Below, one piece after another: positions 7,043-15,354 of a DNA stretch of 64,000 nt. Under the pieces are notes generated by a model. That model worked only from the letters and a program-made list of their open reading frames with translations, made no database searches and was not told the DNA's origin. Made by a program: the position numbers and the translations under genes. Position 1 is the stretch's first letter. Each line of letters starts with the position of its first letter. The DNA comes from Micromonospora cremea (GTDB lineage: Bacteria; Actinomycetota; Actinomycetes; Mycobacteriales; Micromonosporaceae). Location of the stretch: NCBI RefSeq assembly GCF_900143515.1, contig NZ_FSQT01000002.1, positions 4,279,501-4,343,500 on the forward strand. The letters run 5' to 3'.

Positions 7043-8290
7043 ATGACCAGCACCGCCGCTGTGTCGGCGGCCCGGCACGCACCCGCCGCGGCCCGGCTGC
7101 CCTCGTTGACCGGGCTGCGCTGGATCGCCGCGTTGCTGGTCTTCGGCTTCCACGCCGCCACCATGCGGATCATCGCCGAGCCCGACTACAAGGCCGTGAT
7201 CGACGGGCTGTTCGCCCTCGGCCTGTCCGGGGTGCAGTTCTTCTTCGTCCTCAGTGGATTCGTGTTGGTCTGGTCGGCCCGTCCCGGCGACTCCCGGCGG
7301 ACCTTCTGGCGGCGTCGGATCGCCAAGATATATCCGAACCACCTGGTGCTGTGGGCGGCGGCGCTGCTGGTCGCCTGGTGGTTCGCCGACCCGGTGCCGC
7401 CGGCCGCCGCGCTGGAGAACCTGCTGCTGCTGCAGGCCTGGGACCCCCGGCCGGGCTGGTTCTACAGCATCAACACGGTGAGCTGGTCGCTGTCCTGCGA
7501 GTTCTTCTTCTACCTCTGCCTGCCGTTGGCCCTGCCGCTGCTGCGCCGGACACGACCGGCGCTGCTCTGGACGCTGGTCATCGCCCTGCCGCTGCTGATC
7601 CTCGCGCTCTGGCCGGCCCAGCAACTGGTGCCGGAGGTCAGCCGCTGGTGGTTCACCCAGATCTTTCCGCCGGCGCGTTCGCTGGAATTCTGGTTGGGTG
7701 CGGTGGCGGCCGAGCTGATGCGCCGGGGCCGGTGGCGCGGCCCCGGGCTGACCGGAGCCAGCGTCATCTTCGTGGCTACCTGGGTTGCCGCCGTGCAGTG
7801 GATCCGCGCCGAGTTGTGGACGACGCTGCTCGCGGTGGCGTACCTGCTGGTGATCACCGCGGCGGCGGACGCGGACGTGCGGGGCCGGCCCTCGCCGTGG
7901 CGTTCCCGCCCACTGGTCTGGCTCGGTGAGGTCTCCTTCGCCTTCTACCTGGTGCACGTCCTGGTGATGACGACCGTGCTGCGCTGGACCGGGGACTGGG
8001 GGACCGGGTTCGGCGGTTGGCGCGGCCCTGCGGTGGTGCTCGGCTTCCTGCTGGTCAACCTGGTCCTCGCCGGGCTGCTGCACCGCTTTGTCGAAACCCC
8101 GATGATGCGCCGGCTCGCCCCGCGCCGCCCGGCCCGACCGGCGGTCGTCCCCCGGCAGCGCGCCGGCGGCACCGAGGCCCGCAACACCGAGGTCGACAAC
8201 GCCGAAGCCGGCGGCACCGAGGCCGGCAACGCCGGAGCCCGCACGGCCGGGCGGGCGGGCGAGCGATCGACGTACGCCGACTCGCGCTGA
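7043..8290 (+). CDS. Membrane acyltransferase, acyltransferase-3 (OafA/YrhL-like) family
   Basis: About 415 residues with roughly ten hydrophobic segments. Family markers: LTGLRWIAALLVFGFHA with the catalytic-type His near residue 33, FFFVLSGFVL, WRRRIAKIYPNHL and SWSLSCEFFFYL. Such enzymes O-acylate sugars of surface polysaccharides on the outer face of the membrane. The ATG at 7043 is preferred because the upstream extension is basic, non-hydrophobic and unlike the family. The last 50 residues form a degenerate repeat (GTEARNTEVDNAEAGGTEAG), a likely cytoplasmic low-complexity tail. The target is probably a sugar of the neighbouring glycopolymer. Confidence 0.85.
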   Translation: MTSTAAVSAARHAPAAARLPSLTGLRWIAALLVFGFHAATMRIIAEPDYKAVIDGLFALGLSGVQFFFVLSGFVLVWSARPGDSRRTFWRRRIAKIYPNHLVLWAAALLVAWWFADPVPPAAALENLLLLQAWDPRPGWFYSINTVSWSLSCEFFFYLCLPLALPLLRRTRPALLWTLVIALPLLILALWPAQQLVPEVSRWWFTQIFPPARSLEFWLGAVAAELMRRGRWRGPGLTGASVIFVATWVAAVQWIRAELWTTLLAVAYLLVITAAADADVRGRPSPWRSRPLVWLGEVSFAFYLVHVLVMTTVLRWTGDWGTGFGGWRGPAVVLGFLLVNLVLAGLLHRFVETPMMRRLAPRRPARPAVVPRQRAGGTEARNTEVDNAEAGGTEAGNAGARTAGRAGERSTYADSR

Positions 8291-8379
8291 CACCGTCCAC
8301 CCTGGTCAGCGGGCTTGGCGCGATCGGCGCGGCGTGGGTCGACACGCCCGGCACCGATGCGCTCGATCGGCCGCGGCGG

Positions 8380-8385
8380 TAGCGT
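8380..8385 (+). promoter_or_regulatory. -10 box, leaderless promoter
   Basis: TAGCGT sits 6 nt before the GTG at 8392. Its spacing supports the reality of the small secreted protein that follows. Confidence 0.5.
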
Positions 8386-8391
8386 GGGAAC

Positions 8392-8805
8392 GTGCTTCCG
8401 GCCGCGCTCACCTGTCCGCTGTGGTGGGTGGCGCGCTGGGCGGCACGCGTGCTGGCCAGCTTCGCCGTCGTCGCCGCCCTGGCGCTCGGCGCCGGTCAGG
8501 CCCCGGCCTCGGCCGCGTCGTCGGTGGCGCCGGCCGCCGCGCCGTCGGCGTTCACCCCCGGTCCGCTCGCGCCGTCGTGCCGGTCCGCCGCGGTGGATGA
8601 CGCGGAGCACGCGACCGCTGAGTGGGCCGCCGAGACGGCGTCCACGGAATGGTCGGCCGACCCGCAGCCGGTGCCGCCCGGCGTGCTGACCGTCGTCCCC
8701 GCTGCTCCGACCGGCGCGACCCGGGTGCGCGACGCCGGGGCCGACCCGCTGCCCCGCACCGACGGCCGCGCCAGCCGAGCGCCCCGGGCCCCACCCGCGC
8801 GCTGA
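8392..8805 (+). CDS. Small secreted hypothetical protein
   Basis: 137 residues. A hydrophobic segment near residues 18-38 (VLASFAVVAALALGAGQAP) ending in an AxA-type site (ASAAS) predicts a Sec signal peptide; the mature part is Ala/Pro-rich, acidic and without a recognised domain. A leaderless -10 box precedes the GTG. No homologous family recognised. The compositional bias means it could be spurious, although the signal peptide and promoter argue for a real gene. Confidence 0.5.
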   Translation: MLPAALTCPLWWVARWAARVLASFAVVAALALGAGQAPASAASSVAPAAAPSAFTPGPLAPSCRSAAVDDAEHATAEWAAETASTEWSADPQPVPPGVLTVVPAAPTGATRVRDAGADPLPRTDGRASRAPRAPPAR

Positions 8806-8929
8806 GCCACCGGGACGAGCGTCCCTCCCGCCGCGCCTGTCGAGCCGTCAGCTCCGCACGCCGCCGATCCGTGGCTCCGCCACGACCGTGCGGTTCCCAT
8901 CGCACAGCTCTCACCCCGAGGTGCCGACC

Positions 8930-9700
8930 ATGGAGACCGTCGTCTTCTACCAGTTCCTGACCGAAGTGCCCCAGGCCGCCGCCATCTGGTCGGCACTGTT
9001 CCTGCTGGCGCTGACCGTGCTCACCGTGCTGGTCGCCCGCCCGGAGCGGGACCAGCCGGCCGTCGACCCGACCCCCGCGGCGCCCACCGCCCGGGAGGCC
9101 GCCGCGGCCGAGGCCGCCGACCTGCGGCGGTACGCCGAGGAGGTGGCCGTCGCCGCGGCGGGCGCGGCGCAGACCGCCCGTCGACGGCGCGCCGACTGGC
9201 TGGCCGCTCAGGAGCAGGTGGAGCGGGCGTGGGCCGCGTACGACGAGGCGGACACCGCCGCCCGTCGGTTCGCCGGCGCCGGGGCGCTGCCCACCCCGCG
9301 TACCCCGCGCACCCCCGCCGAGTACGCCGGCCGGGAGCGCTACCTGCACCGCGCGGCGATGGCGGCGCACTGGCGCGGGGACCTGTCCATGCGGCAGCTC
9401 GGTGACGTGTTCACGCATCGGCACGGTTGGGATCCCCGCCGGCACCCGGTCGAGCAGGAGGTGCTGCTCAGTCGGGCGGTGCGGGACGCGAGGCTCGCCG
9501 ACTACCGGGCGGCCGCCGGGCGGGAACGGTCGGCCTGGCGCGACGCGGAGCTGGCCGCCGAGTCGGCCCGCGTCCTCGCCGAGGAGGCGTACGCGGCGGC
9601 GGCCCGGCTGCGGCCGAACCTGGCGCCGGCCCGCCGGACGGTGACGGCGGCGTTCCGTCCGGCAGCCGCGACGCGCTGGCGTCCGGCCCGCGTGGGCTGA
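8930..9700 (+). CDS. Membrane-anchored coiled-coil hypothetical protein
   Basis: 256 residues from the ATG at 8930, which has GAGGTG about 6 nt upstream. One transmembrane segment (about residues 14-35, WSALFLLALTVLTVLVA) anchors a long Ala/Glu/Arg-rich helical region of coiled-coil character. A conserved-looking middle part reads YLHRAAMAAHWRGDLS and GDVFTHRHGWDPRRHPVEQE; the end is basic. It probably faces the cytoplasm. No enzymatic motif is visible and the function is unknown. Confidence 0.7.
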   Translation: METVVFYQFLTEVPQAAAIWSALFLLALTVLTVLVARPERDQPAVDPTPAAPTAREAAAAEAADLRRYAEEVAVAAAGAAQTARRRRADWLAAQEQVERAWAAYDEADTAARRFAGAGALPTPRTPRTPAEYAGRERYLHRAAMAAHWRGDLSMRQLGDVFTHRHGWDPRRHPVEQEVLLSRAVRDARLADYRAAAGRERSAWRDAELAAESARVLAEEAYAAAARLRPNLAPARRTVTAAFRPAAATRWRPARVG

Positions 9701-9917
9701 CCTTCCGAATTGGCGGGTGAGCCCGGTCACACCGGCGGGAAATCGGGCGCACGTCGCGTTCGGACGAATTTTCCCCGCGAATGCCGTGCCGTTGTCGACG
9801 GCCTGTCCGCTTGTCGCCCAGCATCGCCGCCGTAACCGGTTGTCCCATCGAGTCACGTCAGTGGCAATACGCGCAGAAATTAGCGCTCGATTTCAGGTTT
9901 ACGCAGGTGAACCTGGC

Positions 9918-9946
9918 TTGGCAGGGATTGAACAGGCCAGTAGTGT
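9918..9946 (+). promoter_or_regulatory. Sigma-70-type promoter for the riboswitch leader
   Basis: TTGGCA (9918-9923), a 17-nt spacer and TAGTGT (9941-9946) give a near-consensus housekeeping promoter. Predicted transcription starts near 9953, just before the riboswitch, leaving a leader of about 410 nt. The stretch 9701-9917 is AT-richer than its surroundings and contains no gene that I can see. Confidence 0.6.
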
Positions 9947-9965
9947 CGTCCCGTCCGGTGCGGTA

Positions 9966-10126
9966 ACCGATCGCAAGAGGCGACGCCGCGCCGACCCGCT
10001 CAATCGTGATCAACGAACCGGGGACCCATCAGTAAGTCCGGGGTGAATCCGCGAGCCACGGCCCGCGGTAGGGCGATCTTCCCGCCCGAATCCGTCAGCT
10101 AACCCGGTAGGCGGTGTCGGAAGGAG
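9966..10126 (+). ncRNA. c-di-AMP riboswitch (ydaO/yuaA family)
   Basis: The conserved blocks of the ydaO motif occur in order: CGAACCGGGGACCCA, CCGGGGTGAATCC, GCGGTAGGG, CTTCCCGCCCGAATCCGTCA, GCTAACCCGGTAGGCGG and a closing GGAAGGAG. This class binds cyclic di-AMP and in actinobacteria commonly controls secreted cell-wall hydrolases and peptidases; here it lies about 240 nt upstream of a secreted C39-like peptidase. The downstream leader contains a strong GCGGACC/GGTCCGC hairpin that could be part of the expression platform. Boundaries are approximate. Confidence 0.93.
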
Positions 10127-10365
10127 TTCCATCCTCGTGCAGCACCTCTCCACTCCTCGGTTGTTCCCCTGCCTCCACGGCGCCGCGGTGCCCCCGCTCA
10201 TCCGTCCGGTGAGCTGACCCCCGGGTCACCGCCTCTCCCACCCGGCCACGCCGGGCAATCCCCTGAGCGGTTCACCACCCGCGGACCACGGTCCGCGCGC
10301 TGGCGCCTGCCCGGATATCGGTCCGGCCCGGTGTGCCGCTCTCCCCCCCATCCGTGGAGGACCCC

Positions 10366-11202
10366 GTGAAGCACACCCTGAAGCGTCAGCTCCGTCGTCT
10401 CGCCACCGAGCGCCCCTACCAGATCGTCGCCGCCTCCGCCGCGGCCTTGGCGCTCGCGACCACCACCGGCGCCCTGATCGCCGGCGCCGACGACGCCCCG
10501 GCCAGCCAGCACACCGCGACCACGGTCGCCGAGATGCGTAGCGACACCATCGCGTCCCGCGGCGAGGCGCGCGTCGCGGACCCCTCGGCCAGCACCTCGC
10601 CGAGCACCGCCGCCCCGACGGCCAGCGCCGCGTCGCCCGCCGCCAAGGCCAGCGGCAACCCGGATCTGACCCGTAAGCCGGCCCCGCCGAAGCCGCCCGC
10701 GACCAAGGTGCTCGACTACGACTACCAGGCGCAGAACACGTACTACAACTGTGGACCCGCGGCTACCCGCAACGCGCTCAGCGCCACCGGTATCGACCGC
10801 ACCCAGGACGAGCTCGGCGGCGAGCTGGGCACCACCGAGATGGGCACCAACTCGGCCCTGGACACCACCCGGGTGCTCAACGCCGAGGTGAAGGGCTCCC
10901 CGTACCGGACCCGGATGTTCGCCGGCACGCCCAGCCCGGCCCAGATGGACCAGCTCCAGGCCGACGTGGTCGCGGCGATCACCGCCGGCCGCGGCGTGGT
11001 GGCCAACGTCGTCGGCGACGCCACCGACACCGATGGTGGCTGGCACTCCTACGGCGGCGGGCACTACATCGCCGTGGTGGGCTACAAGGACAACGGCCGG
11101 ACCGTGCGGATCGCCGACTCGGCGAACGCCGCCGACCCGTCGTACTGGATCACCACGATCGACCTGGCGAACTGGATCGCCACTCGGGGCTACTCCGCCT
11201 GA
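10366..11202 (+). CDS. Secreted C39-family-like cysteine peptidase
   Basis: 278 residues. The GTG at 10366 has GGAGG 5 nt upstream. A basic N-terminus and hydrophobic segment (about 20-40, VAASAAALALATTTGALIAG) form a signal peptide or anchor, followed by a Ser/Ala/Pro linker and a papain-like C39_2 domain from about 115. The catalytic Cys is in TYYNCGPAATRNAL and the His in GGGHYIAVVGYKD, followed by an Asp in IADSANA. Expected to hydrolyse peptides in or on the cell wall. The c-di-AMP riboswitch upstream links expression to osmotic and cell-wall homeostasis signalling. A strong bidirectional hairpin follows. Confidence 0.85.
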   Translation: MKHTLKRQLRRLATERPYQIVAASAAALALATTTGALIAGADDAPASQHTATTVAEMRSDTIASRGEARVADPSASTSPSTAAPTASAASPAAKASGNPDLTRKPAPPKPPATKVLDYDYQAQNTYYNCGPAATRNALSATGIDRTQDELGGELGTTEMGTNSALDTTRVLNAEVKGSPYRTRMFAGTPSPAQMDQLQADVVAAITAGRGVVANVVGDATDTDGGWHSYGGGHYIAVVGYKDNGRTVRIADSANAADPSYWITTIDLANWIATRGYSA

Positions 11203-11214
11203 CCCGGGCGCAGC

Positions 11215-11260
11215 CGCCGCGGGCGCCGTCCCCCACAAGGGGCCGGCGCCCGCGGCGTTT
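11215..11260. terminator. Bidirectional hairpin terminator
   Basis: A perfect 14-bp inverted repeat (11215-11228 with 11244-11257) followed by TTT on the plus strand lies between the convergent peptidase and endonuclease genes. Confidence 0.8.
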
Positions 11261-11270
11261 CTCCGTGCGG

Positions 11271-12308
11271 TCAGTAGCCGATGAAGCCGTACAGCGCGAG
11301 GTGGTTCGACTTCGTCCCGCTGACCGTGTGGTCGATGCTGGACGGTTGCACGCTGCCCTCCACGAAGAGGTAGTCGATCTTGCTGGAGCCGCTGGTGGCC
11401 TTCGATCCGTAGCCGGTCATGCCGTACCCGCTCAACGTGCTCGGCGCGATGCCGGTGCGGTTCGCGTCGATCCCCACGATGCGGATCGTGGAGGCGTTCA
11501 ACAGGCTGGTCGCGTCCGCACCGAGGTGGATGCCGGTGTTGGCGATGCCCCGGTCGCCGTCGCCGGCGCAGGCGTTCTGCCGGTTCTCCTCGGGCAGGTG
11601 CATGGTCGCGGCGAACACGCTGGTGCCGGTCGCCTTGATGGTGAACCGGGCCGCGATGGCGCTGCTGCGCTTCCACTTGTAGTAGTCGGTGCTGTCCGGG
11701 TCGCTGTTCGGCGGCTTGTACAGCGTGCACCCGGCGCCGTTGGAGTACGCCGTGCCCGGCTTGAGCCAGCCCGCGCTCCAGTACTTCGAGATGTCGCCGG
11801 CGGCGAGGCTGAGGGTCCTGGTGTTCCAGATGATCCCGTTGGTCTGCTTCTTCTTGAGGTCGCCCAGCGACTGCGAGCTGCACTTGTGCGTGCTGCCCCA
11901 CGGCTCCGGGTCACTCCAGGCCACGATCGCCCGGTAGGTGCCCGCCGGGTAGCCGAACTTGGCCGACAGTTGATCGGCGTACGCCTCGGCCTGGCCGGTG
12001 CCGCGCACCTGCTGGACGATCAGGATGTCCGGTGCCACCACGCCACTGGTGCCGGTGCGGCCGGCGTCGTCGACCAGGATCGAGGTCAGGTGGTCCGGCC
12101 CGGAGATCCGGGTGCAGGTCCCGTCGGAGTTGTTCACCACCAGGTTCTCGATGTTGTTGTTGTAGACCCGCAGGACGCGATCGGCCGCCGCCACCACGTC
12201 GGCACCCGATGCGGGGACGCTCGGGGTGGTGGCGAGCGCGGGGGCACTGGGCGCCGAGCCGAGTGCGACGGCCGCCAGGGCCGCCACCAGTGCTGATCGT
12301 TGCCTCGT
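11271..12308 (-). CDS. Secreted endonuclease/exonuclease/phosphatase-fold protein
   Basis: About 340 residues. After a signal peptide (SALVAALAAVALG ... APALA) the mature protein shows EEP/DNase I-fold landmarks: VYNNNIENLV (metal/catalytic Asn), DILIVQQV, ATMHLPEEN, IVGIDANRT and a terminal SNHLALYGFI with the catalytic His. It may cleave nucleic acid or phosphoesters outside the cell. The start is unclear: a good GGAGAGGAG (12321-12329) is followed by no ATG, GTG or TTG at a useful distance; an in-frame ACG lies at 12308, a GTG at 12287 lacks a ribosome site, and an ATG at 12389 lies upstream of the -10 box. The 3' end is firm. Confidence 0.75.
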   Translation of the reverse strand, partial: TRQRSALVAALAAVALGSAPSAPALATTPSVPASGADVVAAADRVLRVYNNNIENLVVNNSDGTCTRISGPDHLTSILVDDAGRTGTSGVVAPDILIVQQVRGTGQAEAYADQLSAKFGYPAGTYRAIVAWSDPEPWGSTHKCSSQSLGDLKKKQTNGIIWNTRTLSLAAGDISKYWSAGWLKPGTAYSNGAGCTLYKPPNSDPDSTDYYKWKRSSAIAARFTIKATGTSVFAATMHLPEENRQNACAGDGDRGIANTGIHLGADATSLLNASTIRIVGIDANRTGIAPSTLSGYGMTGYGSKATSGSSKIDYLFVEGSVQPSSIDHTVSGTKSNHLALYGFIGY

Positions 12309-12369
12309 GAGCTCGGTGGACTCCTCTCCCCAAGGGATCGACAGATGACTCTGCCCTTCCAGGCGGCGA

Positions 12370-12375
12370 ACTCTA
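12370..12375 (-). promoter_or_regulatory. -10 box for the endonuclease gene
   Basis: TAGAGT on the minus strand, 41 nt upstream of the GGAGAGGAG ribosome-binding site. Transcription would start near 12360, which argues against the in-frame ATG at 12389. Confidence 0.45.
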
Positions 12376-12461
12376 CAGTGGATCTCCATCGATCGGTGTC
12401 CCCCCGCGTGCCGCCGACCGGGACTCTCGTACCCGTCGCCGAACCGTGGGAGACTGCGGCC

Positions 12462-13208
12462 GTGGTGGATGAATCGGGTGGTCAAGCCGGCCGCGGGCCG
12501 GTCCTGCTGCTGCTGCACGGAATGGGGGCGACCGGCGACGTCTGGCTGCCCTGGGCGCCGCTGCTGGAGCAGCACTGGCCGGGGCGGTGGCTCGCACCGG
12601 ACCTCGCCGGTCACGGCTGGTCGGCGCCGCTGCCGTCGTACTCGTTCGCTGGCTTCGCCGAGCGGATCGCCCACGGCCTGGCCCCCGACGACCGGATCGT
12701 CGTGCTCGGACACTCGCTGGGCGGGGTGGTCGGCCTCGCGCTGGCCGCCCGCGCCGCCGGCCTGCCGGTGGACGCGGTGGTCGGGCTGGGCATCAAGGCG
12801 GTCTGGTCGCCCGACGAGCTGACCCGCGCCGCCGAACTCGCCGCCCGACCGATCGCCTGGTTCGCCAGCCGCACCGAGGCGGCTCGCCGCTACCTGCGGG
12901 TCTCCGGGCTGTCCGGCCTGATCCTGCCGGACCATCCCGTGGTCGACGCCGGGCTGCGCCAGGTCGACGGCCGGTGGCGCCTCGCGATGGACCCGGCCGC
13001 GTTCGCTGTTGGCGAGCCGGACCTCGCCGCTCTGCTGGCGGCGGCCGACGTGCCGGTGGTGCTGGCCCGCGGCGAGCACGACCCGATGGTCACCGACGCG
13101 CAGCTCAAGGAGTTCGGCGTACCGGTCGCCACGCTGCCCGGGCTCGGGCACAACGCGCACGTGGAGGACCCCGCGGCGGTGCTGGCGTTGCTGGACGCGT
13201 ACCGCTGA
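12462..13208 (+). CDS. Alpha/beta hydrolase
   Basis: A compact 248-residue hydrolase from the GTG at 12462 (an in-frame ATG at 12345 would add 39 poorly conserved residues overlapping the divergent promoter). The core is PVLLLLHGMGATGDVW (oxyanion loop), LAPDLAGHGWS, nucleophile elbow GHSLGGVV (Ser), the acid Asp in ARGEHDPMV, and the His in PGLGHNAHVEDP. GAGACT lies 6 nt before the GTG, keeping the key A and T of a leaderless -10 box. Ester, lactone or amide substrates are all possible. It is divergent from the secreted endonuclease. Confidence 0.82.
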   Translation: MVDESGGQAGRGPVLLLLHGMGATGDVWLPWAPLLEQHWPGRWLAPDLAGHGWSAPLPSYSFAGFAERIAHGLAPDDRIVVLGHSLGGVVGLALAARAAGLPVDAVVGLGIKAVWSPDELTRAAELAARPIAWFASRTEAARRYLRVSGLSGLILPDHPVVDAGLRQVDGRWRLAMDPAAFAVGEPDLAALLAAADVPVVLARGEHDPMVTDAQLKEFGVPVATLPGLGHNAHVEDPAAVLALLDAYR

Positions 13209-13234
13209 ACCCCGGAAGGTGGGGCCACGGACTG

Positions 13235-13622
13235 ATGCGCAGTCCCGAGTCGGCCCTGATCGTCAGCGTGAGCCTGAATGTCGTCGATGACCGCCTCGAC
13301 GAGGCGATGCGTCGATGTCGACCGCTCGTCGCCTCGCTCGGGGCGGGAGGCCTGACAGCGGCCCGCACCGATCCCGGTGGTGCTCGTGTTCGGGCGTGCG
13401 GACGCGTGGTCCTTTGACCTCCGGCCGCTGGCGGCCGAGGGTGGCGCTGTCTGGGGTTTGTCCATGCTCCTGGTGCTGCGTCCAACCGGGTTGTCACCGC
13501 AAGCCCTCGTCGGGCCCGCGGTGCGTGCCCTGGAGGGCGGGCCGGACGAGGCCGAGTTGATCGGCACGATCGCGGAGGCGTTGCGTGACGCGGCAACTCC
13601 CTTGGCTGACCCGGTGGTCCGG
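13235..13622 (+). pseudogene. Possible frameshifted remnant, unknown family
   Basis: Two overlapping reading frames look like halves of one gene: an ATG-initiated 60-codon frame (13235-13417, starting MRSPESALIVSVSLN) and a frame from a GTG at 13377 (VLVFGRADAWSFDLRPL and LVGPAVRALEGGPDEAELIG). Joining them near 13370 gives a continuous protein-like sequence of about 125 residues, but the second frame runs into the convergent TagF-like gene. No family is recognised. It may be a decayed gene or simply non-coding DNA with open frames. Confidence 0.25.
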
Positions 13623-13623
13623 A

Positions 13624-15312
13624 TCAGGCCAGGGGGGAGAGCTGCGCCGGCACGCTCGCCGCGCGGTCCGGCGCCGGCGCCAACTCCCGGCGGGCGGCGG
13701 CCAGGAACGCCTCGGCGTACGACTCGACCGGGAAGTCACCCAGGTAGTGACGCCGGGTGACCCAGCGCTTCTCGGCCGCCGGGTCGGTGTCCAGCAGCGC
13801 GGTCAGCACCTCGTCCACATTGGACATGTCCCGGCGCAGTACGTAGCCCGCCCCGGCCAGTGGGAAGTGCTCCACGAACCGCTCGCCCTCGTCGCCCATG
13901 TCGGTGACCGCGTACGGCTTGCCGGAGTAGAGGTAGTCCGAGATCACCCCGGACACGTCGGAGATCAGCGCGTCCGACCGGTTGACGCACTCGGTGAGGC
14001 TCAGCTCCCGGGCCGCCGCGCCGACCACGTGCTGCCGCCCGGAGCGGGCCCGGTCGGCGGCCAGCAGCTCGGTCAACCGGCCGAGCTGCCGGGCCGAGGC
14101 CGGGTTCTGCGCGGTGTACGGGTGGGCGCGCAGGATCACCGTCGCGCCGCGTTCCAGCAGCCGGCGCAGCAGGTCGTCGGCGACGGGCAGCGAACAGTAG
14201 TCGGCGTCGGCGTGGTGTCCGGTCCAGGTCGGGGTGTAGAGCACGGTCGGGTGTGCCAGGCCGCGCACCGGCTCCGGGCGTACCTCGATCGACTCGACCT
14301 GCGGGCGGCCCACCACCACGAACTTCTCGGCCGGGATCTGCACCCCGGCGCGGGTGTACCGGTCGATCGCCGCCGGGCCGGCCACGAAGATCCGGTCGAA
14401 GATCCCCGACACCGGGTTGGCGCTCGGCGCCTTGTCGCTGTCGCCGTGGTGCAGCTGTACGTGGGTGAGCTCGGTGAACCGGATGCAGTGGCTGTTCTTC
14501 GCCCCGTGGTTGACGTAGAACGCCGCTCGCAGGCTCGGCACCAGCGCCTCGTCCATCGCCCGCAGGGTGGGGCAGTAGACCACCGGTGCGTCGGTGGCCG
14601 CGGCGATCGGCGCCAGGAACTCCGGCTCGCGCAGCACGACCATGAACGGCCGGCCGATCCGCTCCAGGTACGGCAGCCACATGGTGACCTGGTACTCCGA
14701 GCCGGGTGGCGCGGAGAAGTAGAGCAGGAACTCCGGCTGGTGCCGGCGCAGCGCCCGGGCCACCGCCCCACCACGGGCGGTCGGCCGGAACCGGCGCCGG
14801 GCCAGGTCCAGGGCGACCGCACCTGCGCCGACGCCGACCAGCAGGCTGGCGATCAGCGCCACGGCGGCGGGCAGGGCCAACGCGGCGGCCAGGGTCACCG
14901 CGGTGAGCAGCCAGAGCAGGGCGGTGCCCAGCTGGTCGGCGATCAGCGGCGTCCAGCCCCGCACCGGCAGGTTGGCCACCCGGATCTCCAGGTTGCCGGC
15001 GGTCCGCAGCGGCCCCACCAGCAGCACCAGCCCCAGCAGCACCAGCGCGGTGGCGACCAGCGCCGGGTCGAGCCCGTCGTCCAGGCGCCGGGCGTATCCG
15101 ACCAGGACGGCGGCGGCGATCAGCGCCGTCTCGGCGACGAGGTCAGCGCCGGGCCGGATCCGCTGCTCGGCGGCCGCCGCGGCCAGCGCGGCGACGGCCA
15201 ACGCCAGCCCCCATCCGGTGGCGCCGGTCAGCGCCACCACGACGAAGGCCAGCACGGCCAGGCCGGTGCTCAGGCACCGGGCGGCCAGCTTTCGGACCAG
15301 GTCACCGCGCAT
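13624..15312 (-). CDS. CDP-glycerol/ribitol phosphotransferase, TagF/TarL-like, with N-terminal membrane domain
   Basis: 562 residues. The N-terminal third holds several hydrophobic segments (about 15-70, 85-100, 130-165); the rest is a CDP-polyol phosphotransferase domain. Landmarks: FYVNHGAKNSH, LHHGDSDKAPSANP, the active-site-like YTPTWTG and LRAHPYTA, and SDALISDVSGVISDYLYSGKP. These enzymes polymerise polyol phosphate from CDP-activated precursors onto a lipid-linked primer. The gene follows the CDP-ribitol synthase-like fusion by 42 bp on the same strand, so ribitol phosphate is the likely substrate. A paralogue of similar layout is at 22049. The membrane domain replaces the amphipathic membrane-binding region of classic TagF. 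Confidence 0.85.
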   Translation of the reverse strand: MRGDLVRKLAARCLSTGLAVLAFVVVALTGATGWGLALAVAALAAAAAEQRIRPGADLVAETALIAAAVLVGYARRLDDGLDPALVATALVLLGLVLLVGPLRTAGNLEIRVANLPVRGWTPLIADQLGTALLWLLTAVTLAAALALPAAVALIASLLVGVGAGAVALDLARRRFRPTARGGAVARALRRHQPEFLLYFSAPPGSEYQVTMWLPYLERIGRPFMVVLREPEFLAPIAAATDAPVVYCPTLRAMDEALVPSLRAAFYVNHGAKNSHCIRFTELTHVQLHHGDSDKAPSANPVSGIFDRIFVAGPAAIDRYTRAGVQIPAEKFVVVGRPQVESIEVRPEPVRGLAHPTVLYTPTWTGHHADADYCSLPVADDLLRRLLERGATVILRAHPYTAQNPASARQLGRLTELLAADRARSGRQHVVGAAARELSLTECVNRSDALISDVSGVISDYLYSGKPYAVTDMGDEGERFVEHFPLAGAGYVLRRDMSNVDEVLTALLDTDPAAEKRWVTRRHYLGDFPVESYAEAFLAAARRELAPAPDRAASVPAQLSPLA

Positions 15313-15354
15313 GTCGCTCCGTTCGCCGCCGTCCGGGTTCCGCCGTCGTCGACG

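Noticed and set aside
11271..13160. A 629-codon minus-strand open frame covering the EEP-fold protein and the whole hydrolase region
   Set aside because: The part upstream of about 12310 is antisense to a convincing alpha/beta hydrolase and lacks protein-like character; the signal peptide near 12290 marks the true N-terminus.
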